64,000 nucleotides of DNA from Microtetraspora malaysiensis. GTDB lineage: Bacteria > Actinomycetota > Actinomycetes > Streptosporangiales > Streptosporangiaceae. Every line of letters starts with the position of its first letter. Within the stretch, counting starts at the first letter, position 1. This document shows positions 1 to 7,842 of the stretch, in pieces. The notes below the pieces were generated by a model. It did not search any database. It saw only the letters and a program-made list of their open reading frames with translations, and was not told the origin of the DNA. The stretch is taken from assembly GCF_001528665.1 (NCBI RefSeq), contig NZ_BBYJ01000005.1, forward strand, positions 124,001 through 188,000. Reading direction: 5' to 3'. Position numbers and translations under genes: made by a program.

Positions 1-1131
1 CCGCGCGCCGACGAGTGTCGGAGTCGCTGCCTGTAGTGCTTCAGGCACATGGCCCCGGTGCTCCTCCGCGAGCTCCTTGAGCGTGCCGGCCAGAGCCTTC
101 GGCAACGGGTGACCGTCGAGGATCATGCGCGGATAGAGCCGCTCGGCCATGTCGATCGCAAAATCGTCGGTTACCGGATATCGCATCGCCAGCACCGCGC
201 ACCCCAGCCGGTCAGCGACCAGGTTCGCGAGGGCGCCGACCGGCCGGGGCGTCGGCTCGGCAGCAGCCGGGCGATCGCCGTGATCCGGCAGTTCGAGGAG
301 TCGGTGTTGTACACGCAGCGCCGCCGCAGCCGACCAGCACGCTGACAGCGTCACCAGCCTGACGCCGCGCGCCACCACGAGCAGTTCCACCAGGTCCCCT
401 GCCGAAACCCGGTCCGGTTGCCCGGTCTCCGTCTCCAGCAGCAGTTCACCCGGTGTCCCGTGGCCGGACACGTGGATCAGATCCCAGCCTTCGGGCCGCG
501 CCAGCACGGACTGGAGCCGCTTCCGGGTCACCCCGTACTGCAGACTGCGGAACTCGACCCCACGTCCCGTCCGAGCCGCCTCGGTGAAGCACGAGTACAG
601 TGCCTGCCGCTCGCGGCGCAGGTTCAGCGTCCTGCTGCTCTCCGGCAGGCTGAACAGCGCGAGAACCCGCACCGGCCGACCGCCGGGCGGCTCCGGCTCG
701 GCGACGGGAGGTTCCGCGCTGCGGTCGCACTGCCACACCAGTGTCACGTCCTGCAGGGCGAGGGGCCTTCCTCGCACCCACGCGAGCTCCAGCGGCAGGT
801 TCTGCAGGTACGGCGCATGCGTGGGCGCCACCACCTGGACCGCCGCGGGAGCCGCCGCGCACAGCGCGTCGGCGACCGGCCCGAGCACCTCCTCAACCAG
901 CCACTCCCCCACGTTGCGGACGATCTCCTCTTCCCGGATCTCGCGCAGGTCCGGGGCGGCATGGCGCTGGAGATATCCCAGGAGATCAAGGGACGCCTCA
1001 TACTGCGGGCTATCCGGGTTCAGGCGTACGTCGTGGCGGGCGAGTACTCGGCCGTCGGCCCCGGTCAGCGTCCAGCACCATCGGTCCAACCCCACGACAT
1101 CCTGGGCCTCGAGCCGGAGTGCGGCCATCAT
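1..1131 (-). CDS. CHAT-domain protease-like protein (cut by left edge)
   Basis: The minus-strand frame stays open from 1131 to the window edge (377 codons, C-terminus not seen). The C-terminal half carries the CHAT (caspase-HetF) signature: His220-V-S-G-His224-G ('HVSGHG') and, after a hydrophobic strand, Cys265 in 'LSACWS'. His224/Cys265 would be the catalytic dyad (family knowledge). The N-terminal ~150 residues are acidic and unrecognised. The start is the first of two adjacent ATGs (1131/1128), with a strong GGAGGGAG ribosome site upstream. It lies 24 bp after the TPR-like gene at 1156-2040, so the two are probably cotranscribed and act as partners. CHAT enzymes are typically released by a helical-repeat sensor; that role here is inference. 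Confidence 0.8.
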   Translation of the reverse strand, partial: MMAALRLEAQDVVGLDRWCWTLTGADGRVLARHDVRLNPDSPQYEASLDLLGYLQRHAAPDLREIREEEIVRNVGEWLVEEVLGPVADALCAAAPAAVQVVAPTHAPYLQNLPLELAWVRGRPLALQDVTLVWQCDRSAEPPVAEPEPPGGRPVRVLALFSLPESSRTLNLRRERQALYSCFTEAARTGRGVEFRSLQYGVTRKRLQSVLARPEGWDLIHVSGHGTPGELLLETETGQPDRVSAGDLVELLVVARGVRLVTLSACWSAAAALRVQHRLLELPDHGDRPAAAEPTPRPVGALANLVADRLGCAVLAMRYPVTDDFAIDMAERLYPRMILDGHPLPKALAGTLKELAEEHRGHVPEALQAATPTLVGAR

Positions 1132-1155
1132 CGCCACTCCCTCCTTCGTACGGTC

Positions 1156-2040
1156 TCAGATCCGGCGCCGACGCCAGCCTCGGCGCGGGCGAGCGTCCTC
1201 GAGCGCCCGGCCGAGCGCGCGGGCGTGCGCCGGGTACGCGATCCGCAGCATGCCCACCGCTTCGGCGAGTTGGGGATGAAGGTCGGCGATCGTCCCCTGG
1301 GGGAGCAGCGCGACGAGGTCCGCCGCCAGCTTGGCCACCTCTACCGCGCGAGCGGGCTCCTTGACCAAGCCAAGACAACGCAGGTACTGGATATAGGTGT
1401 TGGCGAGTTCCCACATGCTCAGCGGGTCGGCCGGCGTGAGCGCCTTCAGGCGTATCTCCACCGCACGCGAGGCCGACAGAGCGGGGACCATCGGGTCGAC
1501 ATCGGTTCCTCCGCGACGAAATCCGTCGACCAGACGGCTCATCTCGGCGACGGACAAATTGTGGTGCACCGTCCCCAGGGCCCGCAGCGAACGCGGGCCC
1601 GCGGCAATGCTGCGCCCGGCCTCGCGGGCGTCTTCGAGAATGCGGATGCGTTCACCGGGCTTGCCCGCCGCGGCGGCGGCTTCGGCGAGGTCGCATCGGG
1701 CCACGAGTAGCTCCGCCAGTACCGCATCGACGGCAGGGGACTGCTCGTCTGCGTTCCACCCCAGCGTCTTCCGGAACGCGGCGTCGAACTCGGCCACCGC
1801 CTGCCGTCCCGGCCCAAGGGCGCCTGCCGGGTCCCCCGCCGCATGCAGCGCCATGGACAACCGCCACAGCGCCCGGGCCAGGCCGCGGGTGGTGTCGACG
1901 TCCGGACGGTCCCGCAGCGCGTTGCGGTACCTGTCGGCCAGGGACTGCCACTGAGCGGGCGTCGGGCCTCTGCGCGCAGGATCGACCTGCTGCTCGCGGA
2001 GCTGCTCGTACTCGCGGTCCAACCGCTCTCGTGCCTCCAT
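1156..2040 (-). CDS. Alpha-helical TPR-like repeat protein, partner of CHAT protein
   Basis: 294 residues, almost wholly predicted helix, rich in Ala/Arg/Leu, with helix pairs of about 35-40 residues that resemble tetratricopeptide repeats (for example the 'ARALWRLSMALHAAG' and 'ELANTYIQYLRCLG' segments). No catalytic motif is visible. ATG at 2040 is preferred over an in-frame GTG at 2052, because GAGGAG ends 5 nt before the ATG and overlaps the GTG. It precedes the CHAT gene by 24 bp. TPR proteins in such pairs usually sense a trigger and hold the protease (family knowledge); no direct evidence here. The repeat assignment is by eye. Confidence 0.6.
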   Translation of the reverse strand: MEARERLDREYEQLREQQVDPARRGPTPAQWQSLADRYRNALRDRPDVDTTRGLARALWRLSMALHAAGDPAGALGPGRQAVAEFDAAFRKTLGWNADEQSPAVDAVLAELLVARCDLAEAAAAAGKPGERIRILEDAREAGRSIAAGPRSLRALGTVHHNLSVAEMSRLVDGFRRGGTDVDPMVPALSASRAVEIRLKALTPADPLSMWELANTYIQYLRCLGLVKEPARAVEVAKLAADLVALLPQGTIADLHPQLAEAVGMLRIAYPAHARALGRALEDARPRRGWRRRRI

Positions 2041-2064
2041 GACACTCCTCACCCAAGGGCGGTC

Positions 2065-2394
2065 TCAGTTCTCCGCCTGACCCCTCGGCAGCGGCCTACG
2101 GCAGCGTCTTCCAGCACCTCGGCCCGCCCCAACGCTGTCTCCCACAGCTCGGTCGGCGCGGTAAACACCCCGCGGCACCGCGAGCGGGTCCTCCAGGAAC
2201 AACCTGATGTTGAACAACCTGATGTACCGCACGGTTGTCAGTTGTATCGCGAACCCCAGTTGGTGCGACTTTGTCCGGCGCAGCGCGACCAGGTCCCGGT
2301 CCACGTCGTCTAGGTAGAAAAATCGTTCCAGCTCCAACCGCATCGGCACCTTGGCGAAGCTCCCGTACGCTGGCTCATTGGTCAGAAACTCCAC
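2065..2394 (-). pseudogene. Tn3-family transposase N-terminal remnant (DUF4158)
   Basis: The first ~75 codons (2394 down to about 2170) match the start of Tn3-family transposases. They begin 'MEFLT', then 'FFYLDDVDRDLVALRR' and 'QLGFAIQLTTVRY', the DUF4158 landmarks. After 'FLEDP' the similarity stops and the frame runs into unrelated sequence. An intact Tn3 transposase has about 1000 residues, so this is a stub of a lost transposon, lying 24 bp upstream of the TPR-like gene. A second, different DUF4158 piece lies at 56226-56454. Confidence 0.75.
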
Positions 2395-2650
2395 AGCGAT
2401 ACATCAGGAGTGCACGTCGCGCTCTTGATCGAACCGTTGCGAATGCCGAGCTAAGCGATAACTCGCACCAAGATCGTTCTCGGCGCTAATGGCTGTACCG
2501 CTGTTCTTCGGCGCCTCGGGATCGGACAGGTCTCTCCGCTGGATCTCCACCATAAATGAGAAGATAATTGCGTAAAGAATTCTTCTCAATACTGCCGGGA
2601 AAACCGGGAGGAAAGCCGGAGCGAGTGAGGAGTGGCGAGCGTAGGCCCGC
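2395..2650. other. Gene-free spacer of relatively low G+C
   Basis: This 256-bp stretch is visibly richer in A+T than its surroundings (around 2555-2600). It holds no recognisable gene; a short minus-strand reading frame of about 61 codons has no ribosome site or family resemblance. It probably marks the junction of the decayed Tn3 element with the monooxygenase region. Confidence 0.4.
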
Positions 2651-4249
2651 TTACCGGCTCGTGGGGGCTCCGAACCATTGGGTCAGCGCGGCGCGCAAGG
2701 CCGCGCGCTCGTCGGCACCCGGATTCGGCGAATCCGAGGCCCAGGCGACGTAGCAGTCCGGCCGCAGGAGCAGGGCCGTGACCGGAGCTCGATCGTGGAC
2801 GGCGGAGGCGGTCTCAGGAACGCGGGCCGGGACCGCGTCCACCCGGTCCTGCCAGCCGCTGAGCGCTCCGGAGAGTGACGCGTCCGGGGTGAGGTCCAGC
2901 AGCATGGGCCGGGCGTTCTCGGTCAGCGTGGCGAGGCGGACCGGGCCGCTCCCTGTGTCCGGCGTGAGAGTGTCCAGCGTGAGGTCGGGGGCCCACCGGC
3001 CGGTCAGCGGGTGTGCCCCGCCGATGTCGTAGCGGATGTCGGCGCCCGCCATGAGTTCGGCGACGCGTCGTACGGCGTCCCGGTCGGCGAGCAGCTCCGC
3101 GAACAGCGCGCGCAGCGCGGTGACCTCGGCGCCCGGCGCGACCAGGGCGGACTGGGCCTGGGTGTGCATGATCACCCGCTCGGCGGCCGGTCGCCGCTCG
3201 CTCTCGTAGGTGTCCAGCAGTCCGGGCGGCGCCCAGCCGTGGACCTCGGCGGCGAGTTTCCAGCCCAGGTTGACGGCGTCCTGGAGGCCCAGGTTCAGGC
3301 CGGGGCCGCCCATCGCCGAGTGGACGTGGGCGGCGTCGCCGAGCAGCAGCACCCGGCCGGCGCGGAAGCGGTCCGCCAGCCGGGTGTTGCCGCCGACCAG
3401 CCGGCGCAGCATGTGCGGACCCGGGCCGTCGGGCGGCGCGAGCGGCAGGTCGGCCCCGAGCACGCGGCGGACGCTCAGGCGCAGGTCGTCGAGGGTCATG
3501 GGCGCGTCGAAGGCCTCCGCGTCGTCCCCGGCCGTGGGCCACTCCGTCGTGCCCACCAGTGCCGGACGGGAGGGGAAGGGTGCGTACACGAACATGCCGC
3601 GCTCGGTGCGGTGGTGCCGGAACGGCGGGATCGGCCCGTACCCGGGCACGTCGAGCCCTCCGGTCGCCGGGTCGACCAGCGCCGCGGGAACTGCGGCCTG
3701 AGCGGTGCGGTGGACGGTGTCGTCCCTCGTCACGCCGGGGAAGTCGATGCCGGCCAGTTTGCGGGTGCGACTGCGGCCCCCGTCCGCGCCGATGAGGTAG
3801 CGGGCGCGCACCCGGTAGGGGCCGCCCGGGCCGGAGATGTCGGCGTTCACGCCGTCGTCGTCCTGGGTGAGGCCGGTCAGCTCGTGGCCGCGGCGGATCT
3901 CCACGCCGAGCTCGACGGCGCGCTCCTCCAGCACCTGCTCGATGCGGCGTTGCGGCACGGGCAGCCCGTAGAGCGGGTTGTCCTCCAGGACGCTCAGGTC
4001 CAGCGGCAGCGCGCCGAACACGAAGGACGGCCCGGGTCGGGGCGGCTCGGGGCTGCCGCTGAGCCGCCGGTGCAGCCCGCGGCGGTCGAGCATCCGCACG
4101 ACTTGGCCGACCAGGCCGTTGGCCCGGTTCTCCTCGGTGGGCTCGGGCAGGCGTTCCAGCACGAGCGGCCGGATGCCCGCGAGGCTCAGCTCGCAGGCCA
4201 GCATCAGCCCGTTCGGCCCGGCTCCGGCGATGACGACGTCGACGTTCAT
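2651..4249 (-). CDS. FAD-dependent aromatic/polyketide-type monooxygenase
   Basis: 532 residues, the usual length of class A flavoprotein hydroxylases (PheA/TfdB and rifampicin-monooxygenase type). The FAD fold is clear: GxGxxG at residues 9-14 (GAGPNG), the DG motif at 154-160 (GADGGRS) and the FAD/ribityl motif GDAAH at 304-308, followed by 'GGPGLNLGLQDA'. It would use NAD(P)H and O2 to hydroxylate a phenolic or polyketide-like ring in the cytosol; the substrate cannot be told. AAGGA lies just upstream of ATG 4249. The gene starts 36 bp after a TetR gene and is probably controlled by it. No other biosynthetic genes are adjacent, so detoxification or resistance is as likely as biosynthesis. 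Confidence 0.85.
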   Translation of the reverse strand: MNVDVVIAGAGPNGLMLACELSLAGIRPLVLERLPEPTEENRANGLVGQVVRMLDRRGLHRRLSGSPEPPRPGPSFVFGALPLDLSVLEDNPLYGLPVPQRRIEQVLEERAVELGVEIRRGHELTGLTQDDDGVNADISGPGGPYRVRARYLIGADGGRSRTRKLAGIDFPGVTRDDTVHRTAQAAVPAALVDPATGGLDVPGYGPIPPFRHHRTERGMFVYAPFPSRPALVGTTEWPTAGDDAEAFDAPMTLDDLRLSVRRVLGADLPLAPPDGPGPHMLRRLVGGNTRLADRFRAGRVLLLGDAAHVHSAMGGPGLNLGLQDAVNLGWKLAAEVHGWAPPGLLDTYESERRPAAERVIMHTQAQSALVAPGAEVTALRALFAELLADRDAVRRVAELMAGADIRYDIGGAHPLTGRWAPDLTLDTLTPDTGSGPVRLATLTENARPMLLDLTPDASLSGALSGWQDRVDAVPARVPETASAVHDRAPVTALLLRPDCYVAWASDSPNPGADERAALRAALTQWFGAPTSR

Positions 4250-4285
4250 GGGGGGGTCCTTCTCGTACGGGGGAAAGGGGGATTT

Positions 4286-4933
4286 TCAGGGGTGGGACGG
4301 CCCCTTCGGGGGGACCGGCAGGCCGGCCGAGAGCTGACCGAGCGCGTCATGGAGGAGCCGGGCGATCGGGATGGGCGGCTCGGCGTTCAGCCACCGCTCC
4401 ATGACCACCCTGATGGCGACCCCGACGGCGCCCGCCACCAGCCGCGGGTAGAGGTCGAGGGCGGCGTCGGTGCCCGTACGGTCGGCGACCGCGGCGGCGA
4501 GCTCGGCCTCCGCGGCGGCCGCCGCCGCGGCGAAGGCGCCGGTGAGCGCCGGATCATTGATCATCAACCGGACGCCGTCGACCCACTGCCGGTCGGGCGT
4601 GCTCTCGCCGCCGGTGTCCTGGCCGAGCGCGAACCGTGCCGTCACGGCGTTGGCCAGCGCCTCCCAGAGGGGCTCCGACGCCGGGCGTGCCCGCAGCTCC
4701 TCGGCGATCTGCCGGGCCCGGTCGAAATGCCGGGCCACGATCGCCTCGCCCTTGCTGGAGAAGTAGTTGTTGAACGTGCGCGGGGAGACGCCGGCCTCGG
4801 CCGCGATGTCCTCCACCCGGACGTTGTCCAGCCCGCGCTCCACCGCGAGGCGGATGGCCGCCCAGCTCAGCGCGATGCGGGTTTCCTGCTTCTTGCGTTC
4901 GCGCAGTCCCGGACGCTCACTTTCGATGTCCAT
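4286..4933 (-). CDS. TetR-family transcriptional regulator
   Basis: 215 residues with a typical N-terminal TetR helix-turn-helix ('VRVEDIAAEAGVSPRTFNNYFSSK', residues about 35-58) and a variable helical ligand domain (TetR_C type, acidic/Ala-rich). ATG 4933 is the likely start; an upstream in-frame extension to 4981 would read through the inverted repeat at 4954-4968 and is less likely. It lies directly upstream of the FAD monooxygenase gene (36 bp) in the same direction and probably represses both until a substrate or drug binds (inference). Confidence 0.85.
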   Translation of the reverse strand: MDIESERPGLRERKKQETRIALSWAAIRLAVERGLDNVRVEDIAAEAGVSPRTFNNYFSSKGEAIVARHFDRARQIAEELRARPASEPLWEALANAVTARFALGQDTGGESTPDRQWVDGVRLMINDPALTGAFAAAAAAAEAELAAAVADRTGTDAALDLYPRLVAGAVGVAIRVVMERWLNAEPPIPIARLLHDALGQLSAGLPVPPKGPSHP

Positions 4934-4953
4934 GCCGAGTACCGTAGCATTTC

Positions 4954-4968
4954 TTGCGCGATCCGCAA
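4954..4968. promoter_or_regulatory. Inverted repeat TTGCG-N5-CGCAA, candidate TetR operator
   Basis: A perfect 5-bp inverted repeat with a 5-nt centre sits 21 bp upstream of the TetR start. TetR proteins usually bind 15-bp palindromes at their own promoter, so autoregulation of the TetR-monooxygenase pair is the simple reading. Function is inferred from position and symmetry only. Confidence 0.45.
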
Positions 4969-5002
4969 AGATTCTGAGCACGCAAATATGCGTGACGCGT
5001 AA

Positions 5003-5389
5003 TTATCGAGGGATTGTCCATGGCCAGGCGAGGGGCTCCGTGGGCACGGAGCGGAGCGGGGCCCTGGCGGCCCTCTCGCACGGTTCGAGTTCGTGGTCGA
5101 GTCCCACGGCCGAGAGCAGCCGCTCGACCACCGGCGGGATGTGAGTCAGCACGAATGTGCCGCCCTGCTCCCGGGCGTGTTGCTTGATCGGTATGAGCGT
5201 TCGTACGCCGGCGCAGTCCATGAACGACACCTCGCCCATGTCGATCTCGATCTTCGGGATCGCCACCTGCTGGATGACGCGGTCGAGCGTGTCCCACAGG
5301 ATGCCCGCCGTGGTCAGGTCGATCTCACCGCGCGGACGGACGACAGCGTTCGGACCCTCCGCTTCCACCGCGACCTCCAGCCACATCAT
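5003..5389 (-). CDS. STAS-domain anti-sigma factor antagonist
   Basis: 128 residues. The STAS core includes 'RGEIDLTTAGILWDTLDRV', an IDMGEVSFMDCAGVRTL segment around residues 50-68 where the phosphorylatable Ser/Thr normally sits, and a Gly-rich strand. In SpoIIAA-type proteins this site reads D-S-(S/T)-G; here it reads D-C-A-G, so the usual phosphorylated serine is replaced by Cys. It may therefore not be switched by a kinase, or may respond to redox (inference). Start ATG 5389 (or 5386) follows AGGAGGTCGTG. No anti-sigma kinase is adjacent. Confidence 0.8.
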   Translation of the reverse strand: MMWLEVAVEAEGPNAVVRPRGEIDLTTAGILWDTLDRVIQQVAIPKIEIDMGEVSFMDCAGVRTLIPIKQHAREQGGTFVLTHIPPVVERLLSAVGLDHELEPCERAARAPLRSVPTEPLAWPWTIPR

Positions 5390-5720
5390 CACGACCTCCT
5401 GTGCGTCGGCTTGGATGAATGTGGGGGTTATGTCTCCTTCGTAACAGGGAACCCGGCGGGCTGCCTCCCCGTCATTCCCCTGACCTGGTAAAGGCTCGGT
5501 CGCTCGGCGCCGCCGTTCCCGGGCCGTCCGGGCGCGGCGGAGGACGCGGAAAGGCGGGGCGGACCGGGTGTCGGCGTCCTCCGTTACTGTCGTCCGTGGC
5601 GGACGGCGAGGAGGGCCCGGCCCCGCTCGCCCGGCGGTCCTGTCCAAGGGCGGCGCGCGGGCTCTCGCGCCCGGTTCGCGGCCACGTTCGGGAGCCCACG
5701 TTCGGGAAGGGTGAGAGGCG
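5390..5720. other. Divergent intergenic region with a 12-bp direct repeat
   Basis: Spacer between the leftward STAS gene and the rightward BlaI gene. No gene is seen. A direct repeat CCACGTTCGGGA occurs at 5682-5693 and 5696-5707 (period 14), just before the BlaI ribosome site. It could be a regulator site or leader element; no known motif is matched. Confidence 0.4.
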
Positions 5721-6083
5721 ATGCGCGGTCTCGGCGAACTCGAAGCCAAGGTCATGGACGTCCTGTGGTCGGCGAGCGGCCCCCTGCGCGTCCGCGAGGT
5801 GCTCGAACGGCTCGACACGCCGCGCCCCCTGGCCTACACGACGGTCATGACCGTGCTGGACAACCTGCACGGGAAGGGGTGGGTCCGCAGGAACCGCGCC
5901 GGCCGCGCCTACGAGTACACCGCCAGCGAGTCGCGCGCCGAGGCGGGCGCCAAACTGCTGCGCGACGTGCTCGCCTCCAGCGGGGACGCCGAGCGGGTGC
6001 TGCTGCACTTCGCCCGCTCCGCGACCCCGGAGGAGTCCGACATCCTGCGCCGCGCGCTCAACCGGCGGGGAGGCCGCGGATGA
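5721..6083 (+). CDS. BlaI/MecI/CopY-family repressor
   Basis: 120 residues, the normal BlaI size. The winged helix is evident: 'LGELEAKVMDVLWSASGPLRVREVLE', then 'LAYTTVMTVLDNLHGKGWVRR', with the characteristic Y-T-T-V-M-T recognition helix at about residues 40-55; the C-terminal helices dimerise. BlaI repressors are normally cleaved or displaced through a partner M56 protease. That partner follows immediately, its ATG overlapping the TGA of this gene (ATGA). A dyad of BlaI-box type lies at 7045-7063 before the dsbA-like gene, naming a likely target. Start is ATG with GAGAGG upstream. Confidence 0.9.
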   Translation: MRGLGELEAKVMDVLWSASGPLRVREVLERLDTPRPLAYTTVMTVLDNLHGKGWVRRNRAGRAYEYTASESRAEAGAKLLRDVLASSGDAERVLLHFARSATPEESDILRRALNRRGGRG

Positions 6084-7024
6084 CCGTCGCTCTCGGGCTG
6101 CTCGTGGCCACCGTCGTGATCGGCGTCGCCGGCCCGTTCTACCTGCGCACCGCCGTGACGCCGAGCGTGCGGCCGGGGCTCGCCCTGGCGGGCTGGGTCA
6201 GCTCGATCGCCCTGATGGTCCTCACGGCCCTGGTCGCCGCCGTGGTGCTGCTGGCGCCGCGCGCGTACGTCGTCGACGGCCTGATCGGCATGAGCCACAG
6301 CTGCGTCAACGCCGTACGCGCCGACGGCGAGGCGGTGTGGGAGCACGTGGCGCGGGCGGCCGGAGCGGCGGCGGTCTTCTGCGCCCTGGCGTGGGTGGCC
6401 GCGGTGGCCGGGCGCCTGTCGTGGCGGCGCAGGCGGTGGCGCAGGGAGCACCTGGCGCTGCTGCGCGCGGTCTCCCGCTGCGAGCGCTCCGTCCTGTGGG
6501 TGGACGAGGACACGCCGCTCGCGTACAGCGTCGGCGGGCGGGACGGGGCCGTCGTGGCGACCCGGGGCGTCGCCCGGCTCGGCCCGCGCGAGCGTGACGC
6601 GATCCTGTCGCACGAGCGGGCGCACATGCGCGGCCGGCACCACCTCCTGGTGCTGCTCGCCGACGTCGTGGCCGAGGCGCTGCCGTTCGTGCCGCTGTGC
6701 CGCCGCGCGCCCGGAGCCATTCGGGTGCTGGTCGAGCTCGCCGCCGACGCGGCCGCGGCCCGCCTGCACGGCCCCGGGTCCGTACGCGCCGGGCTCCTCG
6801 CCGTGGTCGGCCGGGGTGCGCCGAGCACCGCGCTCGCCATGTCCAGGGACGCGGTCGAGGTGCGGCTCCGCTGGCTCGGCGGGGAGCGGGCGGCGGCGGG
6901 ACGGCCGCCCGGCCGCGCCGGGTACGCTCTCGCGGCGGCGCTCGCCCTGGCGCCCGCGCTCGTCTCGATCGGGGTCGTCGCGCTCGGGGTATTGGCCTAC
7001 TGCCTCAGTGTGCGCCCGGCCTGA
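6080..7024 (+). CDS. BlaR1/MecR1-like M56 family membrane metalloprotease
   Basis: 314 residues. Hydrophobic segments lie near residues 4-22, 34-58 and 95-115, plus a C-terminal one (about 285-310). The zinc motif His178-E-R-A-His182 ('SHERAH') lies in a cytosolic loop, typical of peptidase family M56. No penicillin-binding sensor domain is present, so this is the short actinobacterial form paired with BlaI. Known role of the family: a signal at the membrane triggers cleavage or release of BlaI. Translation is coupled to blaI by a 4-nt overlap. The signal here is unknown; the downstream thiol genes suggest envelope redox or copper stress (inference). Confidence 0.85.
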   Translation: MTVALGLLVATVVIGVAGPFYLRTAVTPSVRPGLALAGWVSSIALMVLTALVAAVVLLAPRAYVVDGLIGMSHSCVNAVRADGEAVWEHVARAAGAAAVFCALAWVAAVAGRLSWRRRRWRREHLALLRAVSRCERSVLWVDEDTPLAYSVGGRDGAVVATRGVARLGPRERDAILSHERAHMRGRHHLLVLLADVVAEALPFVPLCRRAPGAIRVLVELAADAAAARLHGPGSVRAGLLAVVGRGAPSTALAMSRDAVEVRLRWLGGERAAAGRPPGRAGYALAAALALAPALVSIGVVALGVLAYCLSVRPA

Positions 7025-7044
7025 TCCGGCGCTCCCCGGGGTCA

Positions 7045-7063
7045 CTACTATGCTCGATAGTAG
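7045..7063. promoter_or_regulatory. BlaI-box-like dyad CTACTA-N7-TAGTAG
   Basis: A perfect 6-bp inverted repeat, CTACTA at 7045-7050 and TAGTAG at 7058-7063, lies 27 bp before the dsbA-like start and 20 bp after the M56 stop. Actinobacterial BlaI operators are TACTAC/GTAGTA-type dyads (known from Mycobacterium), and the adjacent gene is a BlaI repressor. It is therefore read as the operator that ties the dsbA-ccdA pair to BlaI. Not tested. Confidence 0.6.
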
Positions 7064-7089
7064 ATCACGCCCGGCGACACGGAGGACTT

Positions 7090-7842
7090 ATGGAGACGAA
7101 CGACCGGCGCACCACCGCCAGGCGCACCACCGTGCTGGTCACGGTCCTGATGGTGGTCGCCGTGGCCCTGGTCGTCTCCCTGGTCAGCCGTCCGTCACAG
7201 GAGGAGGCGAAGCGGCCGGCGCCCGCGGCGAGCGCGACTTCCACGGGTGAGGCATCCCCGTCCGGGTCGCCCGCCGCCGAGTCGGGCCCCCTGACCTCGG
7301 CCGCCCGCCGCGCGCCGGACGACCCCCTCGCGATCGGCCGCACCGACGCACCGGTCACGATGGTCGTCTACTCGGACTACCGGTGCCCGTTCTGCGCCAA
7401 GTTCGGCCGGGACACCGAGCCCAAACTGGTCGAGCGCTACGTCGGCAAGGGGACGCTGCGCATCGAGTGGCGCGACTTCCCGATCTTCGGCGAGCAGTCG
7501 ATCAACGCGGCGAAGGCGGCCCGCGCCGCCGGGGCCCAGGGCAAGTACAAGGAGTTCGCCGCCGCGCTCTTCGGCGCCGCGCCGGACCGCGGCCACCCGG
7601 ACCTCACCCCCGCCGTGCTGCGGAAGTTCGCCGAGCAGGCCGGGGTGCCCGACCTCGACCGGTTCGCCAAGGACATGGCGGGCGGCGCGTTCGACAAGGC
7701 GATCGAGAAGGACATGCTCGAGGGCAATGCCCTCGGCGTCCCGAGCACCCCGGCCTTCCTCATCAACGGGCAGCCGCTGCTCGGCGCCCAGCCCATCGAG
7801 GAGTTCACCGCGATGATCGACAAGGCGGCGGCGGGCGGATGA
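7090..7842 (+). CDS. Membrane-anchored DsbA-like thioredoxin-fold protein
   Basis: 250 residues. One N-terminal membrane segment (about 14-34) is followed by a Pro/Ala/Ser-rich linker and a DsbA_2/thioredoxin domain with active site Cys99-P-F-Cys102 and the cis-Pro loop 'GVPSTPAFLING'. It would act outside the membrane as a disulfide oxidase or isomerase, or as a thiol carrier. Start ATG 7090 has GGAGG 6 nt upstream. It is coupled to the ccdA-like gene by ATGA, so a CcdA-type reductant supply to this thioredoxin is likely. A BlaI-type dyad at the promoter suggests repression by the upstream BlaI. Confidence 0.88.
   Translation: METNDRRTTARRTTVLVTVLMVVAVALVVSLVSRPSQEEAKRPAPAASATSTGEASPSGSPAAESGPLTSAARRAPDDPLAIGRTDAPVTMVVYSDYRCPFCAKFGRDTEPKLVERYVGKGTLRIEWRDFPIFGEQSINAAKAARAAGAQGKYKEFAAALFGAAPDRGHPDLTPAVLRKFAEQAGVPDLDRFAKDMAGGAFDKAIEKDMLEGNALGVPSTPAFLINGQPLLGAQPIEEFTAMIDKAAAGG

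Noticed and set aside
2404-2589. 61-codon minus-strand frame in the AT-richer spacer
   Set aside because: No ribosome site, no family resemblance, and composition explains the open frame.
2651-4933. Biosynthetic gene cluster around the FAD monooxygenase
   Set aside because: No polyketide, peptide or terpene synthase or other tailoring genes lie nearby; a TetR-monooxygenase pair alone is more in keeping with detoxification.
3011-5002. Very long plus-strand open frame of 663 codons opposite the monooxygenase and TetR genes
   Set aside because: Antisense shadow typical of DNA with G/C in third codon positions; low-complexity Arg/Gly/Ala-rich product, no ribosome site, while the minus strand carries clear families.
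5682-5707. Two copies of CCACGTTCGGGA as a possible CRISPR or integron-like repeat
   Set aside because: Only two copies with a 2-nt gap; at most a regulator site or chance duplication.
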